This document shows positions 1 through 6,286 of a stretch of DNA of 32,721 bases, piece by piece; positions within the stretch are counted from its first letter, which is position 1; every line of letters starts with the position of its first letter. The notes under the pieces are model-generated. The model had not been told where the DNA came from and searched no databases. It saw nothing but the letters and a program-made list of their open reading frames with translations. The position numbers and the translations under genes were made by a program. Source of the DNA: a virus; IMG/VR virus record IMGVR_UViG_3300032288_004565, positions 1 through 32,721 of that record. One strand, given 5' to 3'.

Positions 1-123
1 CATGAGAAGACAACCACCCAAACGCATAAACCTCACCGACCAGGACGGCAACGTCCTGCAGTGCCTGCACTCCAAGACCCGCGTGCACCTCTACCTAAAG
101 CTGGCAGGCAAGACCTGGCGCCG
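1..123. repeat. Left copy of 123-bp direct terminal repeat
   Basis: These 123 bases are identical to 32599-32721. The repeat covers the start of the first gene. It shows that the sequence closes on itself, either as an assembler overlap of a circular or circularly permuted molecule or as a real terminal redundancy. Confidence 0.97.
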
Positions 124-457
124 AGACATCGGCTACATAGACCGCAAAAGCAAGACCCTGCACGTAATAAGGGACCGCAACCGACACCTACACTGGCGCT
201 CCAATAGCTACGGCTTCAACCATACCGTGCTGCTCGAGGGCACCCTCTTCGACAAGGTGGTCCTGCAAGACCAGGAGGCGCGCTACCGCATCCCAAAGCA
301 AGCAATACTTGACTCGGGCCGCTTTTTATACTTCGCCACCCAAGGCTTCGAGCGACAAATTTTTTTACCCTTGAGCATCCTGGAAGGCTACAAGGTGAAG
401 CCAAGAGCCGCCGCCGACACTAAACCCAAGCCACGACCATGCCTACGCGTGAAATAA
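2..457 (+). CDS. Hypothetical protein, junction-spanning first gene
   Basis: This is a 151-residue basic protein that I do not recognise. It has a central mixed region with many aromatic and arginine residues and a C-terminal tail rich in Lys, Arg and Pro (about residues 130-151). No signal peptide or membrane segment is visible. Its start is supported by the other end of the genome: the same ATG recurs at 32600, where it overlaps the stop of the preceding gene as ATGA. It is therefore the continuation of the early operon across the circle junction. Its end overlaps the next small gene by 19 bases. Confidence 0.75.
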   Translation: MRRQPPKRINLTDQDGNVLQCLHSKTRVHLYLKLAGKTWRRDIGYIDRKSKTLHVIRDRNRHLHWRSNSYGFNHTVLLEGTLFDKVVLQDQEARYRIPKQAILDSGRFLYFATQGFERQIFLPLSILEGYKVKPRAAADTKPKPRPCLRVK

Positions 458-618
458 TAAGCAGGGCCCTCTTTTGGGAGCGCCACCGGCTTCGCATCAT
501 GGAGGAGCGCTACGTCCAGGAGGGCGACGAGCGCGTGCTGCTCTCAATTGTGTGGACCCGCCGCCGCATAGAGAAGCTCCAGCGCCAACTTAAAGAGCTC
601 GACACGTTCCCAGGTTAG
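439..618 (+). CDS. Small charged hypothetical protein (59 aa)
   Basis: A 59-residue frame starts at ATG 439 inside the end of the preceding gene and stops at TAG 616-618. The product is rich in Arg and Glu and probably almost entirely helical, with no membrane segment. A terminator begins five bases after the stop, which places this gene last in its operon and supports its reality. No family is recognised. The TAG stop is uncommon in this genome, where most genes end in TAA or TGA. Confidence 0.6.
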   Translation: MPTREIISRALFWERHRLRIMEERYVQEGDERVLLSIVWTRRRIEKLQRQLKELDTFPG

Positions 619-622
619 GAAC

Positions 623-659
623 CGGGGGCTAAAAAATAGGGCTGCCCCCGCTTTTTTTT
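623..659 (+). terminator. Rho-independent terminator of the early operon
   Basis: A 7-bp all-GC stem (CGGGGGC at 623-629 with GCCCCCG at 644-650) encloses a 14-base loop and is followed by eight T (652-659). It lies just after the stop at 618 and would end transcription arriving across the circle junction. Confidence 0.85.
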
Positions 660-769
660 ACCCCTTTTGAGCTTCCGGGCGCTTTTTACGCCGAAAATCC
701 GCAACCAATTCAAGACAAAATTGGAAAAGTAAACGCAAAGCGCTGAAAATAAGCGAGAAAAAAATAAGA

Positions 770-789
770 CCACCGCGCCGCAGTGGTGG
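770..789. other. Hairpin in the 619-827 intergenic region
   Basis: CCACCGC (770-776) can pair with GTGGTGG (783-789) around a 6-base loop, with one G-T pair. No T-run follows, so it is not a terminator. It sits just upstream of a possible -7 box and might be an operator or structured leader. The rest of 660-769 is A-rich and shows nothing else clear. Confidence 0.35.
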
Positions 790-799
790 GTTAATGTTC

Positions 800-807
800 T
801 ACTTTTA
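800..807 (+). promoter_or_regulatory. Possible Bacteroidetes-type -7 box upstream of the AT-rich gene
   Basis: TACTTTTA differs at one position from the Bacteroidetes -7 consensus TAnnTTTG and lies 20 bases before ATG 828. The same octamer occurs at 5965-5972 in another gene-free stretch. I see no convincing -33 TTG at the expected distance, so this is weak support for a dedicated promoter. Confidence 0.35.
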
Positions 808-827
808 CGGCATCAAACAACAACAAA

Positions 828-1016
828 ATGATTAATAAAAACGAAATAATAGCAAGACTTGAAGCAATCACAAAGCACACAATTAGTTCATACATCGTAA
901 TAAAAACAAACGGTAAAAATTTAACTTGTTTATTTTATGATTATGATACTAATAAAAACATGAGGTGCACGATAAAATTTGGGTGCCTAATATCAAACAT
1001 TAGAGAACAAAAATAA
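828..1016 (+). CDS. AT-rich moron-like hypothetical protein
   Basis: This 62-residue protein is rich in Ile, Lys and Asn and has no recognised domain. What stands out is its composition: the gene uses A/T-ending codons (AAA, AAT, ATA, TTT, TTA) while its neighbours use GC-rich codons. It stands alone between a terminator (623-659) with a possible -7 box (800-807) upstream and a GC hairpin (1024-1044) downstream. That is the layout of a moron, a recently acquired and independently expressed cargo gene. The start at ATG 828 follows an A-rich leader. The coding call rests on the clean frame, the leader and the isolated position, so it could also be a remnant. Confidence 0.6.
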   Translation: MINKNEIIARLEAITKHTISSYIVIKTNGKNLTCLFYDYDTNKNMRCTIKFGCLISNIREQK

Positions 1017-1023
1017 AAATAAC

Positions 1024-1044
1024 GGGGGGGCTAACAACCCCCCT
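1024..1044 (+). terminator. GC hairpin, terminator-like without a T-run
   Basis: A run of seven G (1024-1030) pairs with six C plus a T (1038-1044) around a 7-base loop. No T-tract follows, so termination would be weak. It could also shield the leader of the gene at 1070. Confidence 0.45.
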
Positions 1045-1069
1045 TCACAAAACCACCAAAACCACCAAC

Positions 1070-1276
1070 ATGCAAAACCCAACCAACACCGAGCCCACCG
1101 TAGTGCTGGGCACCTACACCGGAACCCTAAACGACGGCACCATAGAGTGGCTATGCCCCATAGAAAACCTCCAGCTTTGGACTTGGGGCCAGTTCTACTA
1201 TGACCGCGACCTCCAGGTATACGTACACCATGTCTTTGGCTTCGACGGCAACCTGCTCTACATTGTCCACGCATGA
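1070..1276 (+). CDS. Small hypothetical protein
   Basis: This 68-residue protein is aromatic-rich (Trp, Tyr, Phe and His in the second half) and probably a small beta protein. No signal peptide or membrane segment is seen and no family is recognised. The leader is an A/C-rich stretch (AAAACCACCAACATG), as for many genes here. Its stop overlaps the start of the HNH gene in an ATGA arrangement, so the two are probably translationally coupled. Confidence 0.65.
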   Translation: MQNPTNTEPTVVLGTYTGTLNDGTIEWLCPIENLQLWTWGQFYYDRDLQVYVHHVFGFDGNLLYIVHA

Positions 1277-1893
1277 AAAAGCGCAAGCCATGGACCCGCC
1301 AGGAGCTTGACATCCTGCGCCAACTTTATCCCGACCACTTGACCGGCCACATAGCCACCAAGCTGGGCCGCACCGACACCCAGGTCTACAACAAAGCCTA
1401 CAACATGGGCCTGCAAAAGTCGCAAGCCTTCAAAAGCTCAGCCCTCAGCGGACGCCTCGACGGCATCAAAGGAACCACCACCCGCTTCACTTTTGGACAC
1501 ACGCCCGCAAATAAGGGCACCAAGGGCCTCACCGTAGCCAACCGCACCAGCTTCGCAAAGGGCAACCTGCCCCACAACCACAAGCCCATAGGCAGCACCC
1601 GAGTGGACGTGGAGGGCTACCACTGGACCAAAATATCCGAGCCCAAGACCTGGGCCATGACCCACCGCCTGCTATACGAGCAGCACTATGGACCCATACC
1701 GCCCGGCATGGCCGTCAAGTTCCGCGACAAAAACAAAGCCAACCTGGACCCCGCCAACCTATACTTGAGCGACCGCGTCCAGCTCATGAAGGACAACACC
1801 GTGCAGCGCTACCCTTCCCCACTGCCCAAAATCATGCAAACACTGGGAAGACTAAAAAACAAAATCCAAAAACATGGCAAAAAACAAAATTGA
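1273..1893 (+). CDS. HNH endonuclease with N-terminal Myb/SANT-like HTH
   Basis: This 206-residue protein has two parts. Residues about 6-48 have the pattern W...E...L....T..IA..LGRT..QV..KA..MGL, typical of a Myb/SANT-like helix-turn-helix. Residues about 129-165 match the HNH_3-like nuclease pattern: H131-R, GPIPPG, then D152, N157 and N162-L163. Position F150 holds Phe where many HNH nucleases have a metal-binding His; I recall similar substitutions in Bacteroidetes phage homologues, so it need not be inactive. Phage HNH proteins serve as homing nucleases or act with terminase in packaging. It overlaps the previous gene by 4 bases and the next by 20. Confidence 0.8.
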   Translation: MKKRKPWTRQELDILRQLYPDHLTGHIATKLGRTDTQVYNKAYNMGLQKSQAFKSSALSGRLDGIKGTTTRFTFGHTPANKGTKGLTVANRTSFAKGNLPHNHKPIGSTRVDVEGYHWTKISEPKTWAMTHRLLYEQHYGPIPPGMAVKFRDKNKANLDPANLYLSDRVQLMKDNTVQRYPSPLPKIMQTLGRLKNKIQKHGKKQN

Positions 1894-2089
1894 CAACCTG
1901 CGCGACCACCTTTTTGAGACCATAGAGCTCCTAAAAGACGGCGACATCGACCTGGACAAAGCCAAGGCCATAGCCGACATAGCCCAAGTAATCGTAAACA
2001 GTGCCAAGGTGGAGGTGGACTTCATGAAGGTGAGCTCCAGCACCGGCACCGGCTTCATACCCGATAAACTACTAAACCAAAACAACTGA
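1874..2089 (+). CDS. Small helical conserved phage protein
   Basis: This 71-residue protein has a helical core containing AKAIADIAQVIVNSAKVEVD and a Gly/Ser/Thr tail ending in GTGFIP-like sequence. I recall the same small family next to HNH genes in Bacteroidetes phages, but its function is unknown to me. It starts inside the end of the HNH gene (20-base overlap), suggesting coupled expression and possibly a joint role. No Cys, signal peptide or membrane helix is present. Confidence 0.7.
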   Translation: MAKNKIDNLRDHLFETIELLKDGDIDLDKAKAIADIAQVIVNSAKVEVDFMKVSSSTGTGFIPDKLLNQNN

Positions 2090-2093
2090 ACCC

Positions 2094-2390
2094 ATGAACC
2101 AACCAACCCAAACCAACACCAAGGAGGTCGCCATCATGCGCATAGCCGACCTCAAAAAAGCCCAGCCCCTCTTTGACGTCGTGCTAACCTGGGCCGACGG
2201 CCTGGACACCTACTACCTGCGCGAAGACTTCCGCACCTGGGCCCTCCTCAATTCAACACCACGTGACAAGTACGTAGCCGTCGAGAGCTTCCGCCTATAC
2301 CTGGAGCCGGAGGAGTTCCGCCGCATCGACCGCATGGTCACCACCTACCTACTACCCACCGAGGACCTGGTCCGCTTCCAATATAAGTAG
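2094..2390 (+). CDS. Hypothetical protein (98 aa)
   Basis: This soluble, probably helical protein has no recognised domain. The first ATG (2094) has the usual SD-less leader. A second in-frame ATG at 2136 is preceded by AAGGAGGT (2121-2128) at good spacing, so the shorter product beginning MRIADLKK (84 residues) is a real alternative, and the extreme N-terminus (Asn, Gln and Thr only) looks unstructured. It ends in TAG three bases before the next gene. Confidence 0.65.
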   Translation: MNQPTQTNTKEVAIMRIADLKKAQPLFDVVLTWADGLDTYYLREDFRTWALLNSTPRDKYVAVESFRLYLEPEEFRRIDRMVTTYLLPTEDLVRFQYK

Positions 2391-2393
2391 GCC

Positions 2394-2624
2394 ATGGCAA
2401 TCGAACAAACAAGCATAAAAAGCCCTTGCGGCCGCTATACCGTCTACCTGGACGTGGACTTCGAAGGCCTTGAAGACTACGACACCGGCTACGCCGAAGC
2501 CATCCCGACCTCCTTCACCGTCACCGGCTACGAGTTCGACACCCTGGAAGAGCAGCCCGACGAAGACAACCCCGACTTGAGCTGGCTCGACCTTGACTAC
2601 CTGGAGACCTACCTCATAATCTAA
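2394..2624 (+). CDS. Small acidic hypothetical protein
   Basis: This 76-residue strongly acidic protein has Asp/Glu clusters in the middle and near the C-terminus (EEQPDEDNPD). The highly acidic character is seen in some phage DNA-mimic inhibitors of restriction or of host DNA-binding proteins, but also in many ordinary small proteins, so no function is assigned. It closes the 1070-2624 operon: a terminator begins three bases after its stop. Confidence 0.65.
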   Translation: MAIEQTSIKSPCGRYTVYLDVDFEGLEDYDTGYAEAIPTSFTVTGYEFDTLEEQPDEDNPDLSWLDLDYLETYLII

Positions 2625-2626
2625 AC

Positions 2627-2651
2627 AAGAGCCCAAAAGGCTCTTTTTTTT
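2627..2651 (+). terminator. Rho-independent terminator
   Basis: AAGAGCC (2627-2633) pairs with GGCTCTT (2639-2645) around a 5-base loop and runs into a T-tract ending about 2651. It separates the HNH operon from the lipoprotein operon. Confidence 0.9.
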
Positions 2652-2652
2652 A

Positions 2653-2660
2653 TATCTTTA
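2653..2660 (+). promoter_or_regulatory. Possible -7 box upstream of the lipoprotein gene
   Basis: TATCTTTA matches TAnnTTTG except for the last base and lies 32 bases before ATG 2692, directly after a terminator. The expected -33 TTG is not visible because the terminator stem occupies that place. A promoter here is expected from the layout more than proven by the motif. Confidence 0.35.
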
Positions 2661-2691
2661 CCACACCAAAACAAACCAAAACCCTAAACCT

Positions 2692-2934
2692 ATGAAAAAG
2701 CTCACCTTTATCGCAGCCGCCGCCATGGTGGCCCTGGCATCCTGCCAAAATTGTGAAACCTGCACCACCACACTGACTACCGACGCCCCCGGAACCACCA
2801 ACGACCAAACCGCCACCAGCGTGGCCGAAGTTTGCGGCAGTGACGAAATAAAGGCGGCCGAGGGCACCGTAACATCGACGGCAACCCAGGGCGGCGTGAC
2901 CGTTACCGTAACAAGCCGGACCAATTGCCAATGA
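2692..2934 (+). CDS. Small phage-encoded lipoprotein
   Basis: This 80-residue protein begins with a classic lipoprotein signal: MKK, a hydrophobic Ala-rich core (residues 4-16) and lipobox L-A-S-C with Cys18 as the predicted lipidated residue. The mature part is only about 63 residues, Thr-rich, with C21, C24, C48 and C79 that could form disulfides. It would be exported and anchored in a membrane. Bacteroidota carry similar small Cys/Thr-rich lipoproteins. It lies far from the lysis genes, so an outer spanin is unlikely; known small phage lipoproteins such as T5 Llp block receptors against superinfection, which is a plausible but unproven role. It heads the operon running into the packaging genes. 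Confidence 0.8.
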   Translation: MKKLTFIAAAAMVALASCQNCETCTTTLTTDAPGTTNDQTATSVAEVCGSDEIKAAEGTVTSTATQGGVTVTVTSRTNCQ

Positions 2935-3146
2935 ACCGCCCAGTGACACGCGACGAGCTCAAAGCCATCCCCGCCGGCTTCATGGTCTCGCCAAAAGGAC
3001 CAAACCGACGCCAGCGCAGACTTCACAAAAGCGCCAGGCGCTCCGCCCCCTGGTACAACTGCCACGTGAGACACTGGCAACGCGCTCCCATCATAATCGA
3101 CGGCGAGAAAATCGGCACCAAGCTCATAGGACACCTAAAAAAGTAA
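2931..3146 (+). CDS. Small basic hypothetical protein
   Basis: This 71-residue, strongly basic protein has an Arg/Lys cluster around residues 27-40 (RRQRRLHKSARR), suggesting nucleic-acid contact. It is not a recognised family. ATG 2931 overlaps the lipoprotein stop as ATGA, so it is probably translated after it by coupling. A TTG two codons upstream is a less likely start. Confidence 0.65.
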   Translation: MNRPVTRDELKAIPAGFMVSPKGPNRRQRRLHKSARRSAPWYNCHVRHWQRAPIIIDGEKIGTKLIGHLKK

Positions 3147-3149
3147 GCC

Positions 3150-3338
3150 ATGCCCATCCCGAAACCTAAAAAGGACGAAAAGCGCGAGGACTTTATGGCC
3201 CGCTGCATGGCCGACACCGTCATGGTGCAGGACTACCCCAACGCCGGGCAGCGCTATGCCGTTTGCTCGGTAACCTTCGCAACCAACCCACCACCCCAAG
3301 ACAATGACCAAAACCAAAAGCAAGGGCGGACGGCCTAA
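3150..3338 (+). CDS. Small conserved phage protein with RCM...QR.AVC motif
   Basis: This 62-residue protein has the pattern PKPKKDEK.EDFMARCM, then a Tyr-Pro pair, then QRYAVC. I recall this arrangement in small phage proteins and in domains attached to head-morphogenesis proteins of several phage groups; the function is unknown to me. The C-terminus after AVC is low-complexity Pro/Gln/Asn and overlaps the next gene by 35 bases, so the conserved core is about residues 1-40. Confidence 0.7.
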   Translation: MPIPKPKKDEKREDFMARCMADTVMVQDYPNAGQRYAVCSVTFATNPPPQDNDQNQKQGRTA

Positions 3339-3501
3339 ACTGACCGCCGAAAAAAAGCGCAGCGTGCCGGTCCACTTCAAGGTGACCCCGAGCGAGTACG
3401 AAAAACTGAAAAACAAGGCGGCAGTGCATGGCATGAGCCTCAGCTCCTGGCTTCGCATCAACACCTTGGACTTCCAGCGCATAAACCAGCCAAGTGCATG
3501 A
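3304..3501 (+). CDS. Ribbon-helix-helix / MobC-like DNA-binding protein
   Basis: This 65-residue protein has the pattern GRPKLTAEKKR..PV.FKVTPSEY..L..KAA..GMSLSSWLR, typical of MobC-like and CopG-like ribbon-helix-helix proteins: a beta strand (about residues 22-28) followed by two helices. Such proteins bind DNA as dimers. In a phage, possible roles are transcriptional regulation of this operon or assistance to nuclease or packaging functions. It overlaps its neighbour on each side (ATGA with the next gene). Confidence 0.72.
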   Translation: MTKTKSKGGRPKLTAEKKRSVPVHFKVTPSEYEKLKNKAAVHGMSLSSWLRINTLDFQRINQPSA

Positions 3502-3926
3502 CCGACTACGGCCGCCAACCCTTCACCGGGCGCATCGTCCACATGATGCCGGAAAAGTTCGACCCCATAAGCCGGGGCCAAATTTGCTACTTCATAGAGC
3601 CGGACATCCCCACCCAGGTCGGCGAGGTCCTCAGCATCCGGGAGCTCCAGCTTAACAACGGCAGTACCAGCTCCGCAGGCCAGGACCTCGAGCTCATCTA
3701 TCCATGGAGGTGGCAGGAAACCGGGCGCATAATAGAGGCCCGAGTCACTCACATAAGCACCAACGCCAAAGGTATCAAGGACCGCTTCCAGGTCGTCAGC
3801 TTTAACGTCCTATACCAATACAATGACCAAGCACAACAAAACCAGCTACACGGCAAAGGAGTGGAAGGAGCACATGGCCAGCAAGGCTATGGCTACCGAG
3901 GCACCCAGTGGGAGCCGGGAAGCTAA
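3498..3926 (+). CDS. DUF3850/ASCH-like (PUA-fold) protein
   Basis: This 142-residue protein has an order of motifs (F-PI-.-G, QVGEVLSIRE, TGRIIEARVTHI, then F-VVSF-VL) that resembles DUF3850 proteins of the ASCH/PUA-like superfamily, thought to bind RNA. The domain ends at about residue 106. The last 37 residues are Gln/Gly-rich and are read through the start of the next gene in another frame (104-base overlap), so the tail may be of little functional value. The role in phages of this family is unknown to me. Confidence 0.6.
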   Translation: MTDYGRQPFTGRIVHMMPEKFDPISRGQICYFIEPDIPTQVGEVLSIRELQLNNGSTSSAGQDLELIYPWRWQETGRIIEARVTHISTNAKGIKDRFQVVSFNVLYQYNDQAQQNQLHGKGVEGAHGQQGYGYRGTQWEPGS

Positions 3927-4299
3927 GGGCAAGCAAGGCAAGGCCCTCTACCACCTGGTGCTGGACGAGCTCGACCTGGACCCGGTGCTGGAGTACCGCT
4001 TCGCACCGCCAAGGCGCTACCGCTTCGACATGGCCTTCCCCGAGCACAAAATCGCGGTGGAGTACGAGGGCCTGGTGAGCTCTAAAAGCCGCCACACCAC
4101 CTTGACCGGCTACTCCGGTGACTGCTCTAAGTACAACCTGGCGACCTGCAAGGGCTGGCGAGTGCTGCGCTACACCGCCCTCAATTACCGGGAAGTATGC
4201 CACGACCTGCCCATCCTTTTGAACCAGCCTAAACCGCTGACCAAACCGCAACCCGAGCTACTTGAAGCCGTTGAAAAGGTGACAACATTCAAAAAATAA
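3823..4299 (+). CDS. PD-(D/E)XK superfamily endonuclease
   Basis: This 158-residue protein carries a restriction-endonuclease-like core: D69 in YRFDMAF, then a strand with E80-Y-E82 (IAVEYEG), H91, then a Lys/Tyr-containing helix and GWRVLRYT. This fits the PD-(D/E)XK fold seen in Vsr-like and DUF559-like nucleases. In phages such proteins act as Holliday-junction resolvases or nicking enzymes near terminase; the location just before the terminase genes favours a link to processing DNA for packaging. ATG 3823 gives a 104-base overlap with the previous gene; later in-frame ATGs (3874, 3889) would still keep the catalytic core. Confidence 0.72.
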   Translation: MTKHNKTSYTAKEWKEHMASKAMATEAPSGSREAKGKQGKALYHLVLDELDLDPVLEYRFAPPRRYRFDMAFPEHKIAVEYEGLVSSKSRHTTLTGYSGDCSKYNLATCKGWRVLRYTALNYREVCHDLPILLNQPKPLTKPQPELLEAVEKVTTFKK

Positions 4300-4324
4300 C
4301 TGAAAAATAACTGAAAAAAGAGCC

Positions 4325-4741
4325 ATGGCACGAAAAGGAGGAGCACCCGAAAACCTCAAACCGCAGAAAAAGGGCGACCCACCACTAAACCCCAACGGCA
4401 GGCCGCCCAAGACCTTCACCCTGGTGAACCGCCAACTAAAGGAGCAAGGCTACGAGCCACTGACCAGGAGCCAGCTCCAGGAGGCCGTGAGCCTGCTCAT
4501 GGGCCTAAGCCGGGACAAGGTCCGCGAAATAAGCAAAGACGACGCACTGCCCATCGCCCTGCGCATAGTGGCCACCGAGCTGCTTGACCCCGAGAACGCC
4601 TTCAAGACCTTCCAGGACTCCCGCGACTGGAACTATGGAAGGGCGACGCAAACCACTGAGGTCAGCGGCAAGGACGGCGCACCCCTTCAAGCCTTTATAT
4701 GGGACAAGCTCTACGACAAGGACCAGGGACCGGAAAAGTGA
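4325..4741 (+). CDS. terS: Terminase small subunit-like protein
   Basis: This 138-residue protein has an N-terminal segment NLKPQKKGDPPLNPNGRPPK, typical of DUF5681-like small terminase proteins in Bacteroidetes phages, followed by a helical region and a variable C-terminus. Small terminases recognise phage DNA and deliver it to the large subunit. It directly precedes the large subunit and overlaps it by four bases (GTGA), which supports the assignment. The leader ACTGAAAAAAGAGCC before ATG 4325 is A-rich. Confidence 0.75.
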   Translation: MARKGGAPENLKPQKKGDPPLNPNGRPPKTFTLVNRQLKEQGYEPLTRSQLQEAVSLLMGLSRDKVREISKDDALPIALRIVATELLDPENAFKTFQDSRDWNYGRATQTTEVSGKDGAPLQAFIWDKLYDKDQGPEK

Positions 4742-5907
4742 GGCTTTGCCGCACTTACTACGACCTTTGGCAGGACTTTATCCCATCCGGCAAGCGCATA
4801 GCCATAAACCAGGGCGGCACCCGCTCCGGGAAGACCTACTCCATACTCCAGTTCCTTATTGAGGTGGCCCTACTGACCGCCCGCCACAAGCTCGAGCCGC
4901 GCATGATTACAATATGCCGGAAGACCCTCCCCGCCCTGCGCGCCACCGCCATGCGCGACTTTTTCCAGCTACTGGAGGGCCTGGAGCTTTACAACGAAGG
5001 AAACCATAACAAGAGCAACTTCGAGTACAACCTCGAGGGGACCGTCTTCGAGTTCATAAGCATAGACGACCCGCAAAAGGTGCGCGGACGAAAGCGCGAC
5101 ATTTTATTCATAAACGAGGCCAACGAGCTGAGCCTGGAAGAGTACCGCCAGCTAAGCATGCGGACCCTGGACAAGGTCATCCTGGACTTTAACCCCTCGG
5201 ACGAGTTTAGCTTCATATATGACGAGGTCATCCCCCGGCAGGACGCCGCCTTCTACAAGACCACCTACCTGGATAACCCTTTTTTGAGCGCCACCCTGGT
5301 CCGCGAAATTGAGCTCCTGCGCGAGGCCGACCCCAACTACTGGCGCATCTATGGCGAAGGAGAGCGCGGCATAAGCACCACCACCGTCTTCCCGGACATC
5401 CACGTGGTGAAGGAGCTGCCCGAGGGCCTACCCTTTTGCTATGGCATGGACTTCGGCTTCACGGCACCCACCACCCTGGTGAAGGTGGCCAGCGACGGCA
5501 AGGCGCTCTACTGGCACCTGGAGCTTTACAAAACCAACTTGACCACCACCGAGCTGGTGCAGGAGCTGCGCCGCATCCTGGCGCCCAACCCCCGGGCGAC
5601 AATATACCCCGACCCCTCCAGGCCGGAGACCATACGCGAGCTCGAGCTGGCAGGCTTTAAGATAGGCAAGACGCGCAACGAAATCTACGAAGGCATCCAA
5701 AGCATAAAGCGCCACCGCTTCCACGTCACCGAGTCCAGCGTGGAGCTGCTCAAGGAGCTGCGAGGCTACAAGTGGAAGACCGGCAGGGACGGCAGAAACC
5801 TGGACGAGCCCATAGGGCTGAATGACCACGCCATCGACGCCGGACGCTACGGCACCTACTCCAACCAAAAGGCCAACATATCCCCCGCGCGCTTCAACTT
5901 CCGGTAA
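4738..5907 (+). CDS. terL: Terminase large subunit (ATPase and nuclease)
   Basis: This is a 389-residue packaging motor. The N-terminal ATPase has Walker A GGTRSGKT (residues 26-33) and Walker B DILFIN with catalytic E127. The C-terminal nuclease has D238 in YGMDFGF, a YPDPSRPETI segment and NDHAIDAGRY near the end, the acidic metal-binding positions of the RNase H-like fold. I chose GTG 4738, which overlaps the small-subunit stop as GTGA and gives the usual short lead into Walker A; ATG 4699 would add 13 residues unlike the family. It pumps DNA into the prohead and cuts concatemers. A gene-poor stretch follows. Confidence 0.93.
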   Translation: MRLCRTYYDLWQDFIPSGKRIAINQGGTRSGKTYSILQFLIEVALLTARHKLEPRMITICRKTLPALRATAMRDFFQLLEGLELYNEGNHNKSNFEYNLEGTVFEFISIDDPQKVRGRKRDILFINEANELSLEEYRQLSMRTLDKVILDFNPSDEFSFIYDEVIPRQDAAFYKTTYLDNPFLSATLVREIELLREADPNYWRIYGEGERGISTTTVFPDIHVVKELPEGLPFCYGMDFGFTAPTTLVKVASDGKALYWHLELYKTNLTTTELVQELRRILAPNPRATIYPDPSRPETIRELELAGFKIGKTRNEIYEGIQSIKRHRFHVTESSVELLKELRGYKWKTGRDGRNLDEPIGLNDHAIDAGRYGTYSNQKANISPARFNFR

Positions 5908-5930
5908 ACGGCCAACATGTTGAAAAGTTA

Positions 5931-5972
5931 GCGGCGGAAGGTAGCCGCAAAACCTGCATTTTTTTACTTTTA
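5931..5972 (+). promoter_or_regulatory. Hairpin, T-run and possible -7 box after terL
   Basis: GCGGC (5931-5935) can pair with GCCGC (5944-5948), with seven T about ten bases downstream (5959-5965): a weak terminator at best. TACTTTTA at 5965-5972 is the same octamer as at 800-807 and resembles a -7 box. The stretch 5908-6054 holds no gene that I can support. Confidence 0.3.
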
Positions 5973-6054
5973 TGAAAAGAAAAGGGCAGAAAATTAGCCA
6001 ACCTTTGCAAAATTGCACCAGGTGGGCCTCACATTCAAACAACACAAGCTACTC

Positions 6055-6270
6055 ATGGAGCTAAAACGCTACCCCATCGACTCGAAGCGACGACTGGCAA
6101 TATGCCGCAAGTGCCCCTATGCCCAGCGCTTCATGCGGACGATATGGTGCGGCACCCCCATAGTGGGCCATGCCCAGGAGGTGGACGACAAAATCGTAAC
6201 CTTTTGCGGATGCGCCATGAAGGTAAAGACCAAGCTGGCCGACGCCTCCTGCCCCCTTCGCAAGTGGTAA
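6055..6270 (+). CDS. Small Cys-rich (zinc-binding-like) phage protein
   Basis: This 71-residue protein has C-x2-C (CRKC), then a lone Cys (WCG), then FCGCAMK and a final CPLRKW. The layout resembles a family of small Cys-rich proteins in Bacteroidetes phages that end in CP-x-x-KW, probably binding zinc. The function is unknown to me; the place between terminase and the tail chaperone suggests a morphogenesis or packaging accessory. I use ATG 6055; an upstream TTG (6013) would add 14 residues. Confidence 0.65.
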   Translation: MELKRYPIDSKRRLAICRKCPYAQRFMRTIWCGTPIVGHAQEVDDKIVTFCGCAMKVKTKLADASCPLRKW

Positions 6271-6286
6271 ACCTAAACCCAAACAA

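Noticed and set aside
5428-6045. 205-codon minus-strand frame over the end of terL and the gap after it
   Set aside because: Most of it is antisense to conserved terminase nuclease sequence; no start context on that strand.
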